Assembly: GCA_017643025.1 (NCBI GenBank)
Contig: JAEPOG010000004.1
Location: 62,001 to 126,000, forward strand
Direction: 5' to 3'
DNA length: 64,000 nt
Source: Rhizobiaceae bacterium
GTDB taxonomy: Bacteria > Pseudomonadota > Alphaproteobacteria > Rhizobiales > Rhizobiaceae
The position numbers and the translations under genes were made by a program. Shown here piece after piece: positions 27,297 to 36,653 of this stretch; within the stretch, counting starts at the first letter, position 1, and the number at the start of each line of letters is the position of its first letter. A model generated the notes under the pieces. The model had not been told where the DNA came from and did not search any database. It saw only the letters and a program-made list of their open reading frames with translations.

Positions 27297-28499
27297 ATGG
27301 CGCAATCAACCGCACCCTGGGGAGCCACACGCGCGACCGCGCTCCTGGTGCTTGCCGACGGAACGGTGATCGAAGGCGCCGGCCTCGGCGCCACCGGCGA
27401 AGCGGTCGGCGAGGTCTGCTTCAACACGGCGCTGACCGGCTATCAGGAAATCCTGACCGACCCGTCTTATGCTGGGCAGATCGTCACCTTCACCTTCCCC
27501 CACATCGGCAATGTCGGCGCCAACGAGGACGACATTGAGGATTTGGTTCCCGCCGCGCGCGCCGGCGCGGTCGGCGCCATATTCCGCGCCGATGTGACCG
27601 ACCCGTCCAATTTCCGCTCCGCCGGCCATCTCGACGCCTGGCTGAAAAAGCGCGGCGTCGTCGCCCTGTCGGGCATAGACACGCGCGCCCTGACGGCGCT
27701 GATCCGCGAAAAGGGAATGCCCAACGCGGTCATCGCCCATGCGCCCGACGGCAATTTCGATGTCGACGACCTGAAGAAGAAGGCTGCCGCGTGGTCCGGC
27801 CTCGTCGGCCTCGATCTCGCCAAGGACGTGTCCTCTGGCCAGTCCTCGCAGTGGACCGAGAAGCCGTGGACGCTGACGGACGGCTATGCCGCGCAGGGCG
27901 AACCGACCTTCCACATCGTCGCCATCGACTATGGCGTGAAACGCAACATCCTTCGCCTGCTCGCCGGCCTCGGCGCCAAGGTCACCGTCGTCCCCGCGAA
28001 GACACCCGCGGACGACATCCTCGCCATGAAGCCGGACGGCATCTTCCTGTCCAACGGCCCGGGCGACCCTGCGGCCACCGGCGAGTACGCCGTGCCCATC
28101 ATCAACGATCTGATGAAGACCGACATCCCGATCTTCGGCATCTGCCTCGGACACCAGATGCTGGCGCTGGCGCTTGGCGCGAAGACGGTAAAGATGCATC
28201 AGGGCCATCACGGCGCCAATCACCCGGTCAAGGACCACACCACCGGCAAGGTCGAGATCGTGTCGATGAACCATGGCTTCGCTGTCGACGGCGACACGCT
28301 GCCGGATGGCGTCGAGGAAACGCATGTCTCGCTGTTCGACGGGTCGAACTGCGGCCTGCGCGTCACCGGCCGGCCGGTATTCTCCGTCCAGCACCACCCC
28401 GAGGCCTCGCCCGGCCCGCAGGATTCGCACTATCTGTTCAAGCGCTTCGTCAACCTGATCCGCGAGGCGAAAGGCGAGCCGGCGCTCGCCGAACGCTGA
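27297..28499 (+). CDS. carA: Carbamoyl-phosphate synthase small subunit
   Basis: A 400-aa glutamine amidotransferase subunit that supplies ammonia to CarB for carbamoyl phosphate (arginine and pyrimidine synthesis). The N-terminal CPSase_sm domain reads [16 protein letters not shown] and [16 protein letters not shown]; the class-I GATase domain has GDPAATG, the nucleophile in [10 protein letters not shown], and HHPEASPGP with the catalytic His. ATG 27297 has GGAGATG upstream; the longer open frame from 27144 overlaps the promoter. carB lies about 19 kb downstream on the same strand. Confidence 0.97.
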   Translation: MAQSTAPWGATRATALLVLADGTVIEGAGLGATGEAVGEVCFNTALTGYQEILTDPSYAGQIVTFTFPHIGNVGANEDDIEDLVPAARAGAVGAIFRADVTDPSNFRSAGHLDAWLKKRGVVALSGIDTRALTALIREKGMPNAVIAHAPDGNFDVDDLKKKAAAWSGLVGLDLAKDVSSGQSSQWTEKPWTLTDGYAAQGEPTFHIVAIDYGVKRNILRLLAGLGAKVTVVPAKTPADDILAMKPDGIFLSNGPGDPAATGEYAVPIINDLMKTDIPIFGICLGHQMLALALGAKTVKMHQGHHGANHPVKDHTTGKVEIVSMNHGFAVDGDTLPDGVEETHVSLFDGSNCGLRVTGRPVFSVQHHPEASPGPQDSHYLFKRFVNLIREAKGEPALAER

Positions 28500-28503
28500 A
28501 ACG

Positions 28504-28531
28504 AAAAGGCGGCCCGAAAGCCGCCTTTTTC
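28504..28531. terminator. Bidirectional terminator between carA and the vWA gene
   Basis: AAAGGCGGC-ccgaaa-GCCGCCTTT is followed by TTCTG on the plus strand and by TTTTCG on the minus strand, so it can end both convergent transcripts. Confidence 0.82.
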
Positions 28532-28550
28532 TGTTGTCTGGACGGATCGC

Positions 28551-30245
28551 CTAGGACGCCAGCCTCAGCCGCACCACGCGTTCCCTGATTTCCTCGAACA
28601 CGTCGTCGAGCTGCGAGCGCGATGGCGCGTCGAAATAGTGGTCGGCCGACGTCGCGCACTGCTGCAGCATGGTGCCGGTCTTCACGTCGGGCTCCTCCAG
28701 CCGGATCGTGTAGAGCTCGATGCCCTGCGCCTTGGCGTAATTGCAGGCGGCGAGCGTGCGCGCGTTCATCGCCGTGTTGGTCGCCGACCCGCTTGGCGGC
28801 AGTCGCCCGAGCCGTTCATCGACGAGGTAGCCGTGGCTTGAGTAGCGCGAGCCGAGCTCCGTATCGTTGACTCCCAGATAATTGGCGCCGTCGGTCAGCA
28901 CCACCATGATCTTCTGGATGCCCGGCTTCGTCCGGGGTTGTCCCTGGCCGAATGGTTCGCCGGGCGTAAGCACGCGCATCCCCCACGATACGCCCTCCAT
29001 GATGTTGGTCGTTCCTCGCGCCTCGAGCGATCGCACGGTGGCGCGGACCTGGCGGTAGTCGCTTGTCAGCGGAACGATCGGGTGCGTGCCGCATGCGAAG
29101 TCCGGGCCTTTGTCGAACCCTTCATATCCGGAAGGGCTGTCGTCGATCTTTATATTTGCCGGCGCGCCGGCCCGGCGACGACCGCGGTCATCATCGTCAT
29201 CGTCATCGTCATCATCATCGTCGTCATCGCCACCACCCAAGCCAAGCAGACCGGTTACGTCACTCAATAGACCGCCCAGCAGTGGGTTGCCGTTGCGGTC
29301 GGTCGCGACGCCATATTTTGCCCACCGCTCCCGCCGTGCCCGTCTTGTGTCGTCGAATGGATCGACAGCAGATTTGATGTAGCTGTTCGTATAGCCCCCG
29401 GTGTCAGGCTCATCGATACTGAAGGCGGGCACGAACAGCGTTTCGGGGCGAGATGGATCGGCTGCGGCATCAGACACGTCGTAGTCGGCCCTGCCGCGGT
29501 AGCGCGTCTCCACGCATCCGGGCCATCGCTTGCCCATGTTTTCATATAGCTGAAACCTGCTGGCGCCCATCGACAGCTCGGTCTGGGGAACCGGGCTCGA
29601 GCCCGTCAGATCAAGCCACGGCGCACCGGTGCCGGCGATCTGCCTGCCCCTCCTGTCGAACCGCGGCCCGTATTCGGGCCCGACATTGACGAATGTCGCG
29701 AATGGCACCAGCGCGAACTTCAGCTTGTCGCGGTTCTGGATCTGGGCGCTCATCGACTCGATCATTCCGCCGACGGCGTCCTTCATGGTCGACAGTTTGC
29801 CGCCGGCCATCGAGCCGGTCGTGTCGAGCACCAGAGCGATCTCGTAGGAAGCGAAGGCGATATCTGCGGTCGATGCCGCCGCCACCGTCCAGTCCTCGTA
29901 CCCGAACAGCGAGCCGAACGCCATGTTCGTTTCGGCTGTGGCGTCGATGGTCACCGAGGTGCCCTGGCGGTTGACCTTCAGGTTGGCGAAGGTCAGCTGA
30001 TAGTTGTTGCTCAGGAAGGTGCGGACGATCTGTTCCGCTTGCTGGTTGGTAATGTTTTCGCCCTCGCGCGCCACAGCGAGCACCGCCGCGTCCATCGCTT
30101 GCTGCAGTTCTGCGCGCGAGCGGCTGATCGTGGTCAGGTCGACCCCGACCCCGGCTGCCAGCAGGAGCGGAATGGACAAGATCGCAGCAGTGATCGCGAA
30201 ATTCCCGCCGCTGCTCCTCAGGAACCGTCTCAGCACTCCGCGCAT
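28551..30245 (-). CDS. TadG-like vWA-domain pilus-assembly-type protein (copy A)
   Basis: A 564-aa membrane-anchored protein. The N-terminus SSGGNFAITAAILSIPLLLAAG is the single transmembrane Tad/TadE-TadG-type segment, followed by the pseudopilin-like helix ELQQAMDAAVLAVARE. A von Willebrand A domain starts at ALVLDTTGSMAGG (MIDAS) and includes VVLTDGANYLG. Between the halves a run of 14 Asp lies in a variable linker. The bulk is expected outside the cytoplasm. ATG 30245 aligns with the start of copy B. Ends share near-identical sequence with copy B, so the two are tandem duplicates. Metal-dependent adhesion or pilus assembly is inferred from the family. Confidence 0.86.
   Translation of the reverse strand: MRGVLRRFLRSSGGNFAITAAILSIPLLLAAGVGVDLTTISRSRAELQQAMDAAVLAVAREGENITNQQAEQIVRTFLSNNYQLTFANLKVNRQGTSVTIDATAETNMAFGSLFGYEDWTVAAASTADIAFASYEIALVLDTTGSMAGGKLSTMKDAVGGMIESMSAQIQNRDKLKFALVPFATFVNVGPEYGPRFDRRGRQIAGTGAPWLDLTGSSPVPQTELSMGASRFQLYENMGKRWPGCVETRYRGRADYDVSDAAADPSRPETLFVPAFSIDEPDTGGYTNSYIKSAVDPFDDTRRARRERWAKYGVATDRNGNPLLGGLLSDVTGLLGLGGGDDDDDDDDDDDDDDRGRRRAGAPANIKIDDSPSGYEGFDKGPDFACGTHPIVPLTSDYRQVRATVRSLEARGTTNIMEGVSWGMRVLTPGEPFGQGQPRTKPGIQKIMVVLTDGANYLGVNDTELGSRYSSHGYLVDERLGRLPPSGSATNTAMNARTLAACNYAKAQGIELYTIRLEEPDVKTGTMLQQCATSADHYFDAPSRSQLDDVFEEIRERVVRLRLAS
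29187..29228 (-). repeat. Trinucleotide tract encoding 14 consecutive Asp in vWA copy A
   Basis: Mixed GAT/GAC codons (14 in a row, 42 bases) flanked by GGT GGT GGC and CGC GGT. The run looks like a microsatellite that could change length by slippage. Copy B has no such tract at the corresponding place. Confidence 0.9.
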
Positions 30246-30400
30246 TCCCTGGTACCCCTCTACCATTTTCCCCAATGGACACAGAGGCCCGTTAATTCCG
30301 TTCTAATGGCACCTTGAGAATGCACATTATTTGTGCAAATTCCGCGGTTCCAACAACCGAGAAGCGGCGCGGGACCGCACCCGCCGGCTCCGGCCAACAA

Positions 30401-30428
30401 CAAAAAAGGCGGCCCGCAGACCGCCTCT
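30401..30428 (-). terminator. Rho-independent terminator of vWA copy B
   Basis: On the minus strand AGGCGG-tctgcggg-CCGCCT is followed by TTTTTTG. Its sequence and position relative to the stop mirror the terminator at 28504-28531, which suggests it was copied in the duplication. Confidence 0.75.
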
Positions 30429-30458
30429 TTGATGCTTTCGTTGCCTGGACGGATCCGC

Positions 30459-32051
30459 CTAGGACGCCAGCCTCAGCCGCACCACGCGTTCCCTGATTTC
30501 CTTGAACACGTCGTCGAGCTGCGAGCGCGATGGCGCGTCGAAATAGTGGTCGGCCGAGGTTGCGCATTGCTGCAGCATCGTCCCGGTCTTCACGTCGGGC
30601 TCCTCGAGCCGGATCGTATAAAGCTCGATGCCCTGCGCCTTGGCATAATTGCAGGCGGCGAGCGTGCGTTCGTTCATTGCCGCATTGGTCGCCGAGCCGC
30701 TCGGTGTGAGCGGCCCCAGCCGCCCGTCCGACAGGTAGCCGAAGCTCGAATAGTTGGAGCCCAGGTCGGTGTCCGTCACACCCATGGTGTTGGAGCCGTC
30801 GGTCAGCACGATCATGATCTTCTCGACGCCGACCGTATCCTTACGCCGGCCCTGTCCGAACGGCTCGCCCGACGACAGTACCCGCATCCCCCAGGACACG
30901 CCTTCCATGATGTTCGTATTGCCTCGCGCCTCGAAGCTTCTCACTTTGTTGCGCAGCGCATTGTAGTCGTTGGTAAGCGGCGTGATTGGCTGCGTGCCGC
31001 AGCCGAAGTCCGGACCCTTGTCGAAACCCTGGTAACCCGACGGGCTGTCATCCACAGCCACCTTCCTCCACAGGCCAGGAACGACGATGGTCTTATTTGG
31101 AAGCTGAAGGATACCGTATTTCAGCAGTTTGGTGATCAGTTGGCCGGGATTGATACCCAGCGGGTCGACCTTCCCTTCAAGATAGCTGTTGATATAGCCG
31201 CCGGTGTCGCCCTCGTCGCTGGCGAAGGCCGGAATGTACAGCGTTTCCGGCTTGGACTGATCGGCGCGCGTATCGTCGATATCGTAGTCCTTGCCACCGC
31301 TCCGCATGCGCGTTTCCACGCAGCCCTTCCACTCCTTGTTCAGGTGCCGATAGACTTGGAACCGGCTGATCCCCGTCTGCAGATCGACCTGAGGAATGGG
31401 CGCATTGCCTTTCAGATCGAGCCAAGGTGCCCCGGTCCCCGGAATCTGGATTCCCTTCGCGTCAAATCGCGGCCCGTATTGAGGGCCGACATTGACGAAG
31501 GTCGCGAACGGCACCAGCGAAAACATTAGCCGGTTCTTGTTCTGGATTTGCGCGCTCATCGACTCGATCAAGCCGTCGACGGCGTCTTTCATGGCGGTCA
31601 GCTTGCCGCCGGCCATCGAGCCTGTCGTGTCGAGAACCAGTGCGATTTCGTAGGAGGCATAGGCAATGTCGGCGGTCGACGCCGCAGCCACGGTCCAGTC
31701 CTGGTAGCCAAACAGCGAACCGAACGCCATGTTGGTGTCGGCGGTGGCGTCGATGGTTACCGAAGTACCCTGCCGCATGATGTTCAGATTGGCGAAAGTC
31801 AGCTGATAATTGTTCTTCAGGAAGGAGCGGACGATCTGCTCGGCCTGCTGGTTGGTCAGGTTATCGCCCTCGCGCGCCACGGCGAGCACGGCCGCGTCCA
31901 TCGCCTGCTGCAGTTCGGCTCGCGAGCGGCTGATCGTCGTCAGATCGACCATCACACCCGCCGCCAGAACCAGCGGCACGGACAGGATCGCGGCGGTGAT
32001 CGCGAAATTCCCGCCGCTGTTCGTCAGGAAGCGTTTCAGTGCCCCAAGCAT
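30459..32051 (-). CDS. TadG-like vWA-domain pilus-assembly-type protein (copy B)
   Basis: A 530-aa paralogue of copy A. The N-terminal membrane segment SGGNFAITAAILSVPLVLAAG, the MIDAS stretch ALVLDTTGSMAGGKL and the C-terminal 60 residues are almost identical to copy A. The central linker differs: it has LITKLLKYGILQLPNKTIVV instead of the poly-Asp tract. Both proteins share GCGTQPI/ACGTHPI and PSGY(Q/E)GFDKGPDF. ATG 32051 is preceded by GGGG-rich sequence. The 213 bases between the two genes (30246-30458) hold the terminator and leader of the downstream copy. Confidence 0.86.
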   Translation of the reverse strand: MLGALKRFLTNSGGNFAITAAILSVPLVLAAGVMVDLTTISRSRAELQQAMDAAVLAVAREGDNLTNQQAEQIVRSFLKNNYQLTFANLNIMRQGTSVTIDATADTNMAFGSLFGYQDWTVAAASTADIAYASYEIALVLDTTGSMAGGKLTAMKDAVDGLIESMSAQIQNKNRLMFSLVPFATFVNVGPQYGPRFDAKGIQIPGTGAPWLDLKGNAPIPQVDLQTGISRFQVYRHLNKEWKGCVETRMRSGGKDYDIDDTRADQSKPETLYIPAFASDEGDTGGYINSYLEGKVDPLGINPGQLITKLLKYGILQLPNKTIVVPGLWRKVAVDDSPSGYQGFDKGPDFGCGTQPITPLTNDYNALRNKVRSFEARGNTNIMEGVSWGMRVLSSGEPFGQGRRKDTVGVEKIMIVLTDGSNTMGVTDTDLGSNYSSFGYLSDGRLGPLTPSGSATNAAMNERTLAACNYAKAQGIELYTIRLEEPDVKTGTMLQQCATSADHYFDAPSRSQLDDVFKEIRERVVRLRLAS

Positions 32052-32299
32052 CGCCAGAATCCCCAGTGCTTGCGGGCAATCCTACGCGAGGCGCGTTAAT
32101 TTCCGTCTAAACAGGCGTTTTGCGATCGAATTTTCGCGTTCATGCCGGATTTACCATAGGCCACGCGGCAAATCGGGACTGGTCCGGTTTCCTCACCGAC
32201 GCAAGATCGGCAACAAATCGCCAGCATTCGGCCTTCGTTGGGTCACTGTCTTTGGGCAGGATTCAAGGCTTGTGGGGGGCTAGGAGAAGGAGATTTGTC

Positions 32300-32602
32300 A
32301 TGAAACGCATAATCGCCTCTTTGGCCCTGTTTGCTTTTACCTCGGTCCCGTTCGCCGCCCAGGCGCAGGACATTACCGGCTCCATTTCCGGCTCGGTTTC
32401 GGGCGCGGTCGATGGCCTCGGCCTCGGCGCATCGACAAATGCCACCGTAGAAGCCGATGTAGAGCGCGACCAGCGTCGCCATCATCGCGACCGCGATGAA
32501 ATTCGCGCTGGCGCCTCGGTCGATTGGGGTTCGGAAGCCGACATTCGCCGCCGCAACGCGCAGGTCAATGCGGATGCCGAACTGGAAGCCGGCCTCAACT
32601 GA
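32300..32602 (+). CDS. Small secreted hypothetical protein
   Basis: A 100-aa protein with a clear signal peptide (IIASLALFAFTSVPFAAQAQ, cleaved near residue 23). The mature part has a Gly/Ser-rich stretch (ITGSISGSVSGAVDGLGLG) and then a highly charged Arg/Asp/Ala helix (VERDQRRHHRDRDEIRAG). I do not recognise a family. ATG 32300 has GGAGAAGGAG upstream and the gene ends in a strong terminator, which supports it being real. Confidence 0.72.
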   Translation: MKRIIASLALFAFTSVPFAAQAQDITGSISGSVSGAVDGLGLGASTNATVEADVERDQRRHHRDRDEIRAGASVDWGSEADIRRRNAQVNADAELEAGLN

Positions 32603-32629
32603 TCAGCCGCGACCTACGTAACACTTCGG

Positions 32630-32660
32630 AAAGGGACCGCTCGGTGCGGTCCCTTTTTCT
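32630..32660 (+). terminator. Terminator after the small secreted protein gene
   Basis: AAAGGGACCGC-tcggt-GCGGTCCCTTT is an 11-bp stem followed by TTCTG. Confidence 0.83.
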
Positions 32661-32682
32661 GCTTTGGCTGTAGTCTGGACGC

Positions 32683-33576
32683 CTAGATCGGATTGTTGAA
32701 GGTATCGCAGTCCGTCAGCCGTCCGTTGCGCAGGCCGTTGGCGAACCAGCGCTGCCGCTGCGCCGAGGTGCCGTGGTTGAAGCTCTCGGGCACGACATAA
32801 CCCTGCGTGCGCCTTTGCAGCGTGTCGTCGCCGATCTGCCGCGCTGCGTTCATTGCCTCCTCGATGTCGCCGGCGTCCAGAAGGCCCTTCTGCGCCGTGA
32901 AATGCGCCCAGACACCCGCAAAGCAGTCGGCCTGCAGTTCGACCCGTTGGGACATCTCGTTGGCTTCCGCCTGGTTCATGCCGCGCCGCATCTCGTTGAA
33001 CCGCGGCAGCACGCCGGTCAGGTTCTGCACGTGGTGCCCCACCTCATGAGCGATCACATAGGCCTGGGCGAAATCGCCCGCCGCGCCGAACTGGCGGGCG
33101 AGCTGGTCGAAGAAGGCGGTGTCGAGATAGACCTTGTTGTCGCCAGGGCAGTAGAACGGCCCCGACGCTGAGGAGGCGAAGCCGCAAGCCGAGCGCACTT
33201 GCCCGGTAAACATCGTCAGAGTCGGCTCTCGGTATACCGCGCCCTCGTGCTGCAGCACATCGTTCCAGACGTCTTCTGTATCGGCCAGAACGACGGCTAC
33301 GAATTCGCGCATCTCGTCAGAGGCCTGCGTACCTTCTTCCTGCGTGAACCGGCCGCCGCTCTGTCCTTCAGGATCGAGAAGGGCGGCAGGGTCTATCCCG
33401 AGCGCCCGCAGTACGAAAAAGCCCACAACCAGAATGATGATGCCGGTGAAACTGATGCCGCCACGCCCCGCCGGAATACGGATCGGCGATCCGCCTCGCC
33501 CGAATCCCCCGGGCAACGGGCTGCGCCCGCGCCGGTCATCGATATTGCTGCTTTGCCGTCTGCCGCGCCAGCGCAC
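32683..33576 (-). CDS. Neutral zinc metallopeptidase (YpfJ family)
   Basis: A 297-aa membrane-anchored zincin-like protein. A disordered Arg/Gly-rich N-terminus (RRQSSNIDDRRG) precedes one transmembrane segment (FTGIIILVVGFFVLRALGI), and the catalytic domain follows with VIAHEVGHHVQNLTG (HExxH) and VELQADCFAGVW, whose Glu/Asp are the likely third ligand. The end motif DTLQRRTQGYVVPESFNHGT is typical of the family. Topology suggests a periplasmic domain; physiological substrates are unknown. Confidence 0.9.
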   Translation of the reverse strand: MRWRGRRQSSNIDDRRGRSPLPGGFGRGGSPIRIPAGRGGISFTGIIILVVGFFVLRALGIDPAALLDPEGQSGGRFTQEEGTQASDEMREFVAVVLADTEDVWNDVLQHEGAVYREPTLTMFTGQVRSACGFASSASGPFYCPGDNKVYLDTAFFDQLARQFGAAGDFAQAYVIAHEVGHHVQNLTGVLPRFNEMRRGMNQAEANEMSQRVELQADCFAGVWAHFTAQKGLLDAGDIEEAMNAARQIGDDTLQRRTQGYVVPESFNHGTSAQRQRWFANGLRNGRLTDCDTFNNPI

Positions 33577-33719
33577 CGCATGTTCCTCGCATCATCGCGG
33601 CGCCACGCCGCCGCCCCGGCAATCAAGACCGGATATGCGGCGAGATCAAGCCGCGCTCGGGTTGCCGCATGCCTCATTATCGCGCAACTTTGCCGTCAGC
33701 TTCCGCACGGGCAGGTTGG

Positions 33720-36650
33720 ATGGCACGGATTGGCAACCCCGCATGGACCAGTGCGCGGACCGCGTTCGTCGCGGCCTTGGCGCTTGCCGTCGTTCTGGTA
33801 TTGCTCGCCGTACCGGTCGCGGCCCAGGAACAGAAGCCACTGCGCGGCATCGCCCTTGTCGTCGGCAACGGCGAATACGAACACCTTCCGCCGCTTTCCA
33901 ATCCCGACCGCGATGCCCGCGCCATCGCAGAGCTGCTGGCCGGTCTCGGCTTTGAAACCGAGCTGTCGTCCGACCGCGACGCGCGCCGCCTCGCACGCGA
34001 TCTGGAAAACTTCGCCGACGATGCGCAGGGCGCGGATGTCGCGGTGCTGTACTACGCCGGGCACGGCATCGAGGCCGCCGGCGAGAACTTCCTCGTGCCA
34101 GTCGATGCCGACGTAGCCGCCCTGGACGAAGCCGGGGAACGGCTGGTTCCGCTGTCCGACATCGTCGCGCAATTGCGCGCCGCCGTTCCGATCACGATCG
34201 TCATGCTCGACGCATGCCGCGACAATCCCTTCCCTGCCAATGCCCGCCTCCGGCTGACGGCCGACGACAGGCCGGCTCGCGTTTCGGCCGGCGGGCTAAC
34301 CGTTTCCGCATCGCGCGGTGCATCGCCCATCGCGCCCTCGGGCAGCGCGCAAGGCGCGAACGACAGCCTCGGCATCGTGCTGGGTTTCGCCGCCGAGCCA
34401 GGGCGTACCGCGCTCGACGGTGAACCTGGCGAAAACAGCCCCTATGCGGCGGCAATACTGCGCCACCTCGGCGCCATGGCGGGCACGGATTTCGGCACGG
34501 TCATGCGCATGGTGGCCGAGGAAGTCTGGCTGAAGACCGGCGGCCGGCAGCGGCCCTGGGTCAACGAGAGCCTGCGCCGCCTGCTCTACTTCGGCACAGC
34601 GCCCGCCGCGCCCGACGGCGACGAAGCCGGCCTCCTTGCGGAGCGCCGCCAATTGCTTGTCACGATTTCGGAATTGCCCGAATTCGACCGCAGCCAGGTC
34701 CGGCACATCGCGTCGGAGAATGGCGTGCCGATGGACGCGCTTTTCGGCCTGCTGAAAGCGATGGGTGCCGACGTGCCGGACGACCCGGTGCGTCTCGACG
34801 AAGTGCTGAGAACGGAATCGGCTCGCATCCGCGAGGTCCTCTCCGATCGCGCCGCCCTTGCCAGCCCCGACCCCGAGGTCGCCCGGCTCAGCAGCCTTGC
34901 CGACGAAGCAGAGCGCGAAGGGCTGATCGAAAGCGCCAAGCTGCTGCGGGCGCGCGCCAAGGCGCGCGACGCGGAGTTTCAGGCGAGCGTGGTCGACGCC
35001 GCCGAGGAGCAGGTGAAGGCGCAGCGGATTGCCTCGGCCGAAGTGTTCGCGCGCAGTGCGCAAACCTATCTGCTCGCCTTCGAACCCGCCAACGCAGCCG
35101 CCGATTTCGGCCGGGCATTCGAGCGTGTCGAGCGCTGGGACCCGGAGCGCGCATGGGACTACCGCTTCCGCCAGCTTTCCGCACTCACCGATCAGGGCGA
35201 TCTCAGAGGCGACAACGCGGCCTTCGAAGCGGCGCTCGTGGTCGGCCGTGACGCGTTGCGCATTGCCGAGCAGTTCGCGGACCTCGGCCGGTGGGCGCGC
35301 ACGCAGAACGAGATCAGCCATGCGCTGCGCAAATGGGGCGAGCGCGAGACCGGTACCGAAAGGCTGTTTCAGGCGCTGGAAGCAATCGAAGCGGCTGCCG
35401 AACACCGCTCGCGCGAAAACGATCCGCTTGAATGGGCCGAAACGCAGGCCGATCGGGCGCGCGTGCTGGCGCGCCTCGGCCAGCGCGAAACCGGTTCGGA
35501 GCGTCTGCGCGAGGCTGTAGCGGTGTATCGCGAAGTGCTCGAATGGTACCCGAAAGATGAAGATCCCAAGGAATGGGCCAATATGCAGATCGCGCTTGGC
35601 GGCGCGCTCGGGATCCTGGGTGGGCGCGAACACGACCCCGACAGCTTTTACGAGGCGGTTGACGCTCTCACAGCCGCAATCGGCGAGCTGTCACCGGACG
35701 AGGACGCATTCCTGTGGTCCAACACGCATGACAGCCTCGCCACCAGCTACGCCTATCTGGCAGACCGCAGCGGCGATGTCGCCATGCTGGAAAGGTCCAT
35801 CGAGATTTACAACATCGCCCTGGAAAGCGCCCCTCGCGAGCGGTTCCCTTTCTATCGGGCAAGCATCAAGTCCAACCTCAGCAGCGCGTTGCGGCTCATG
35901 GGTCAGCGCACCCAGAATCCCGACTATTTCGGGGAAGCGATGATTCACCTGCAGGACGTGCTCGAGGTTTGGTCTCAGGAGGGCGAGCCCATGGACTGGG
36001 CGCGCGCCCAGTCCAACCTCGCGGTTTCGCTCATCCTGCTCAATAGCTGGCAAGACGGAACCGAGGGCTACGAACGCGCGATCGTCGCACTCGAGGCAGC
36101 CCTCGAGGAATGGACTCGGGACAAGGTGCCGCTCGAATGGGCGAGCGCCACAAACAGTCTCGGCCTCACATACAAGTTTCTCGCCGAGAGGCGGCAGGAT
36201 ATTTCCCTGCTCTACAAGGCAGCCGAAACACTGGAAAGCGTGTTTGAGGTCTGGACTCGCGAAGCCGTGCCCATCGACTGGGCGAGAACCCAGCACAATC
36301 TCGGTGAATCGCTCGGCAGGATCGGCGAGGTGGCGGGAAACATGGCCGCCTTTCGCGACGCGGCGGCGGCGTTCGAGGCCGCGCTGGAGGTGCGTACGCC
36401 TGAGTTGACTCCGCTCGACTGGGGCTACTCCATGGCAAAGCTGGGCGTTACCCGCGCCCATCTCGGCTACGCCGCTGGCGATATTGAAGCCGTTGAAATG
36501 GCGTCGGCGTTGGTCGCCGATGCAATCGAACGCGCCGGCGACAAGGTCGACGGCCACGCCCTTGGCCTATGGAAACGCGATCTGGCCACGATCGACCTCA
36601 TCGTTGCCGAAATGACGAACGAAGGGGAACCGCCGATCCGCAAGAAGTGA
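33720..36650 (+). CDS. Secreted caspase-like (peptidase C14) protein with TPR repeats, copy 1
   Basis: A 976-aa protein. After a signal peptide (VAALALAVVLVLLAVPVAAQ, residues 17-36) comes a caspase p20 domain (RGIALVVGNGEYEHLPPLSN) with the dyad visible as H115 in YYAGHGIE and C166 in MLDACRDNPF. A p10-like part includes GFAAEPGRTALDG and VMRMVAEEVWLKT. Residues from about 440 are TPR-like repeats of roughly 50 residues (PLEWA..QADRARVLARLGQRE and so on). Acts outside the cytoplasm. ATG 33720 gives a good signal peptide; ATG 33669 is possible. Homologous to the 1479-aa protein at 42939. Confidence 0.85.
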   Translation: MARIGNPAWTSARTAFVAALALAVVLVLLAVPVAAQEQKPLRGIALVVGNGEYEHLPPLSNPDRDARAIAELLAGLGFETELSSDRDARRLARDLENFADDAQGADVAVLYYAGHGIEAAGENFLVPVDADVAALDEAGERLVPLSDIVAQLRAAVPITIVMLDACRDNPFPANARLRLTADDRPARVSAGGLTVSASRGASPIAPSGSAQGANDSLGIVLGFAAEPGRTALDGEPGENSPYAAAILRHLGAMAGTDFGTVMRMVAEEVWLKTGGRQRPWVNESLRRLLYFGTAPAAPDGDEAGLLAERRQLLVTISELPEFDRSQVRHIASENGVPMDALFGLLKAMGADVPDDPVRLDEVLRTESARIREVLSDRAALASPDPEVARLSSLADEAEREGLIESAKLLRARAKARDAEFQASVVDAAEEQVKAQRIASAEVFARSAQTYLLAFEPANAAADFGRAFERVERWDPERAWDYRFRQLSALTDQGDLRGDNAAFEAALVVGRDALRIAEQFADLGRWARTQNEISHALRKWGERETGTERLFQALEAIEAAAEHRSRENDPLEWAETQADRARVLARLGQRETGSERLREAVAVYREVLEWYPKDEDPKEWANMQIALGGALGILGGREHDPDSFYEAVDALTAAIGELSPDEDAFLWSNTHDSLATSYAYLADRSGDVAMLERSIEIYNIALESAPRERFPFYRASIKSNLSSALRLMGQRTQNPDYFGEAMIHLQDVLEVWSQEGEPMDWARAQSNLAVSLILLNSWQDGTEGYERAIVALEAALEEWTRDKVPLEWASATNSLGLTYKFLAERRQDISLLYKAAETLESVFEVWTREAVPIDWARTQHNLGESLGRIGEVAGNMAAFRDAAAAFEAALEVRTPELTPLDWGYSMAKLGVTRAHLGYAAGDIEAVEMASALVADAIERAGDKVDGHALGLWKRDLATIDLIVAEMTNEGEPPIRKK

Positions 36651-36653
36651 CGG

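Noticed and set aside
28504..30428. Possible insertion sequence at the repeated vWA ends
   Set aside because: The repeated parts are coding and terminator sequences of a gene duplication; there is no transposase or terminal inverted repeat.
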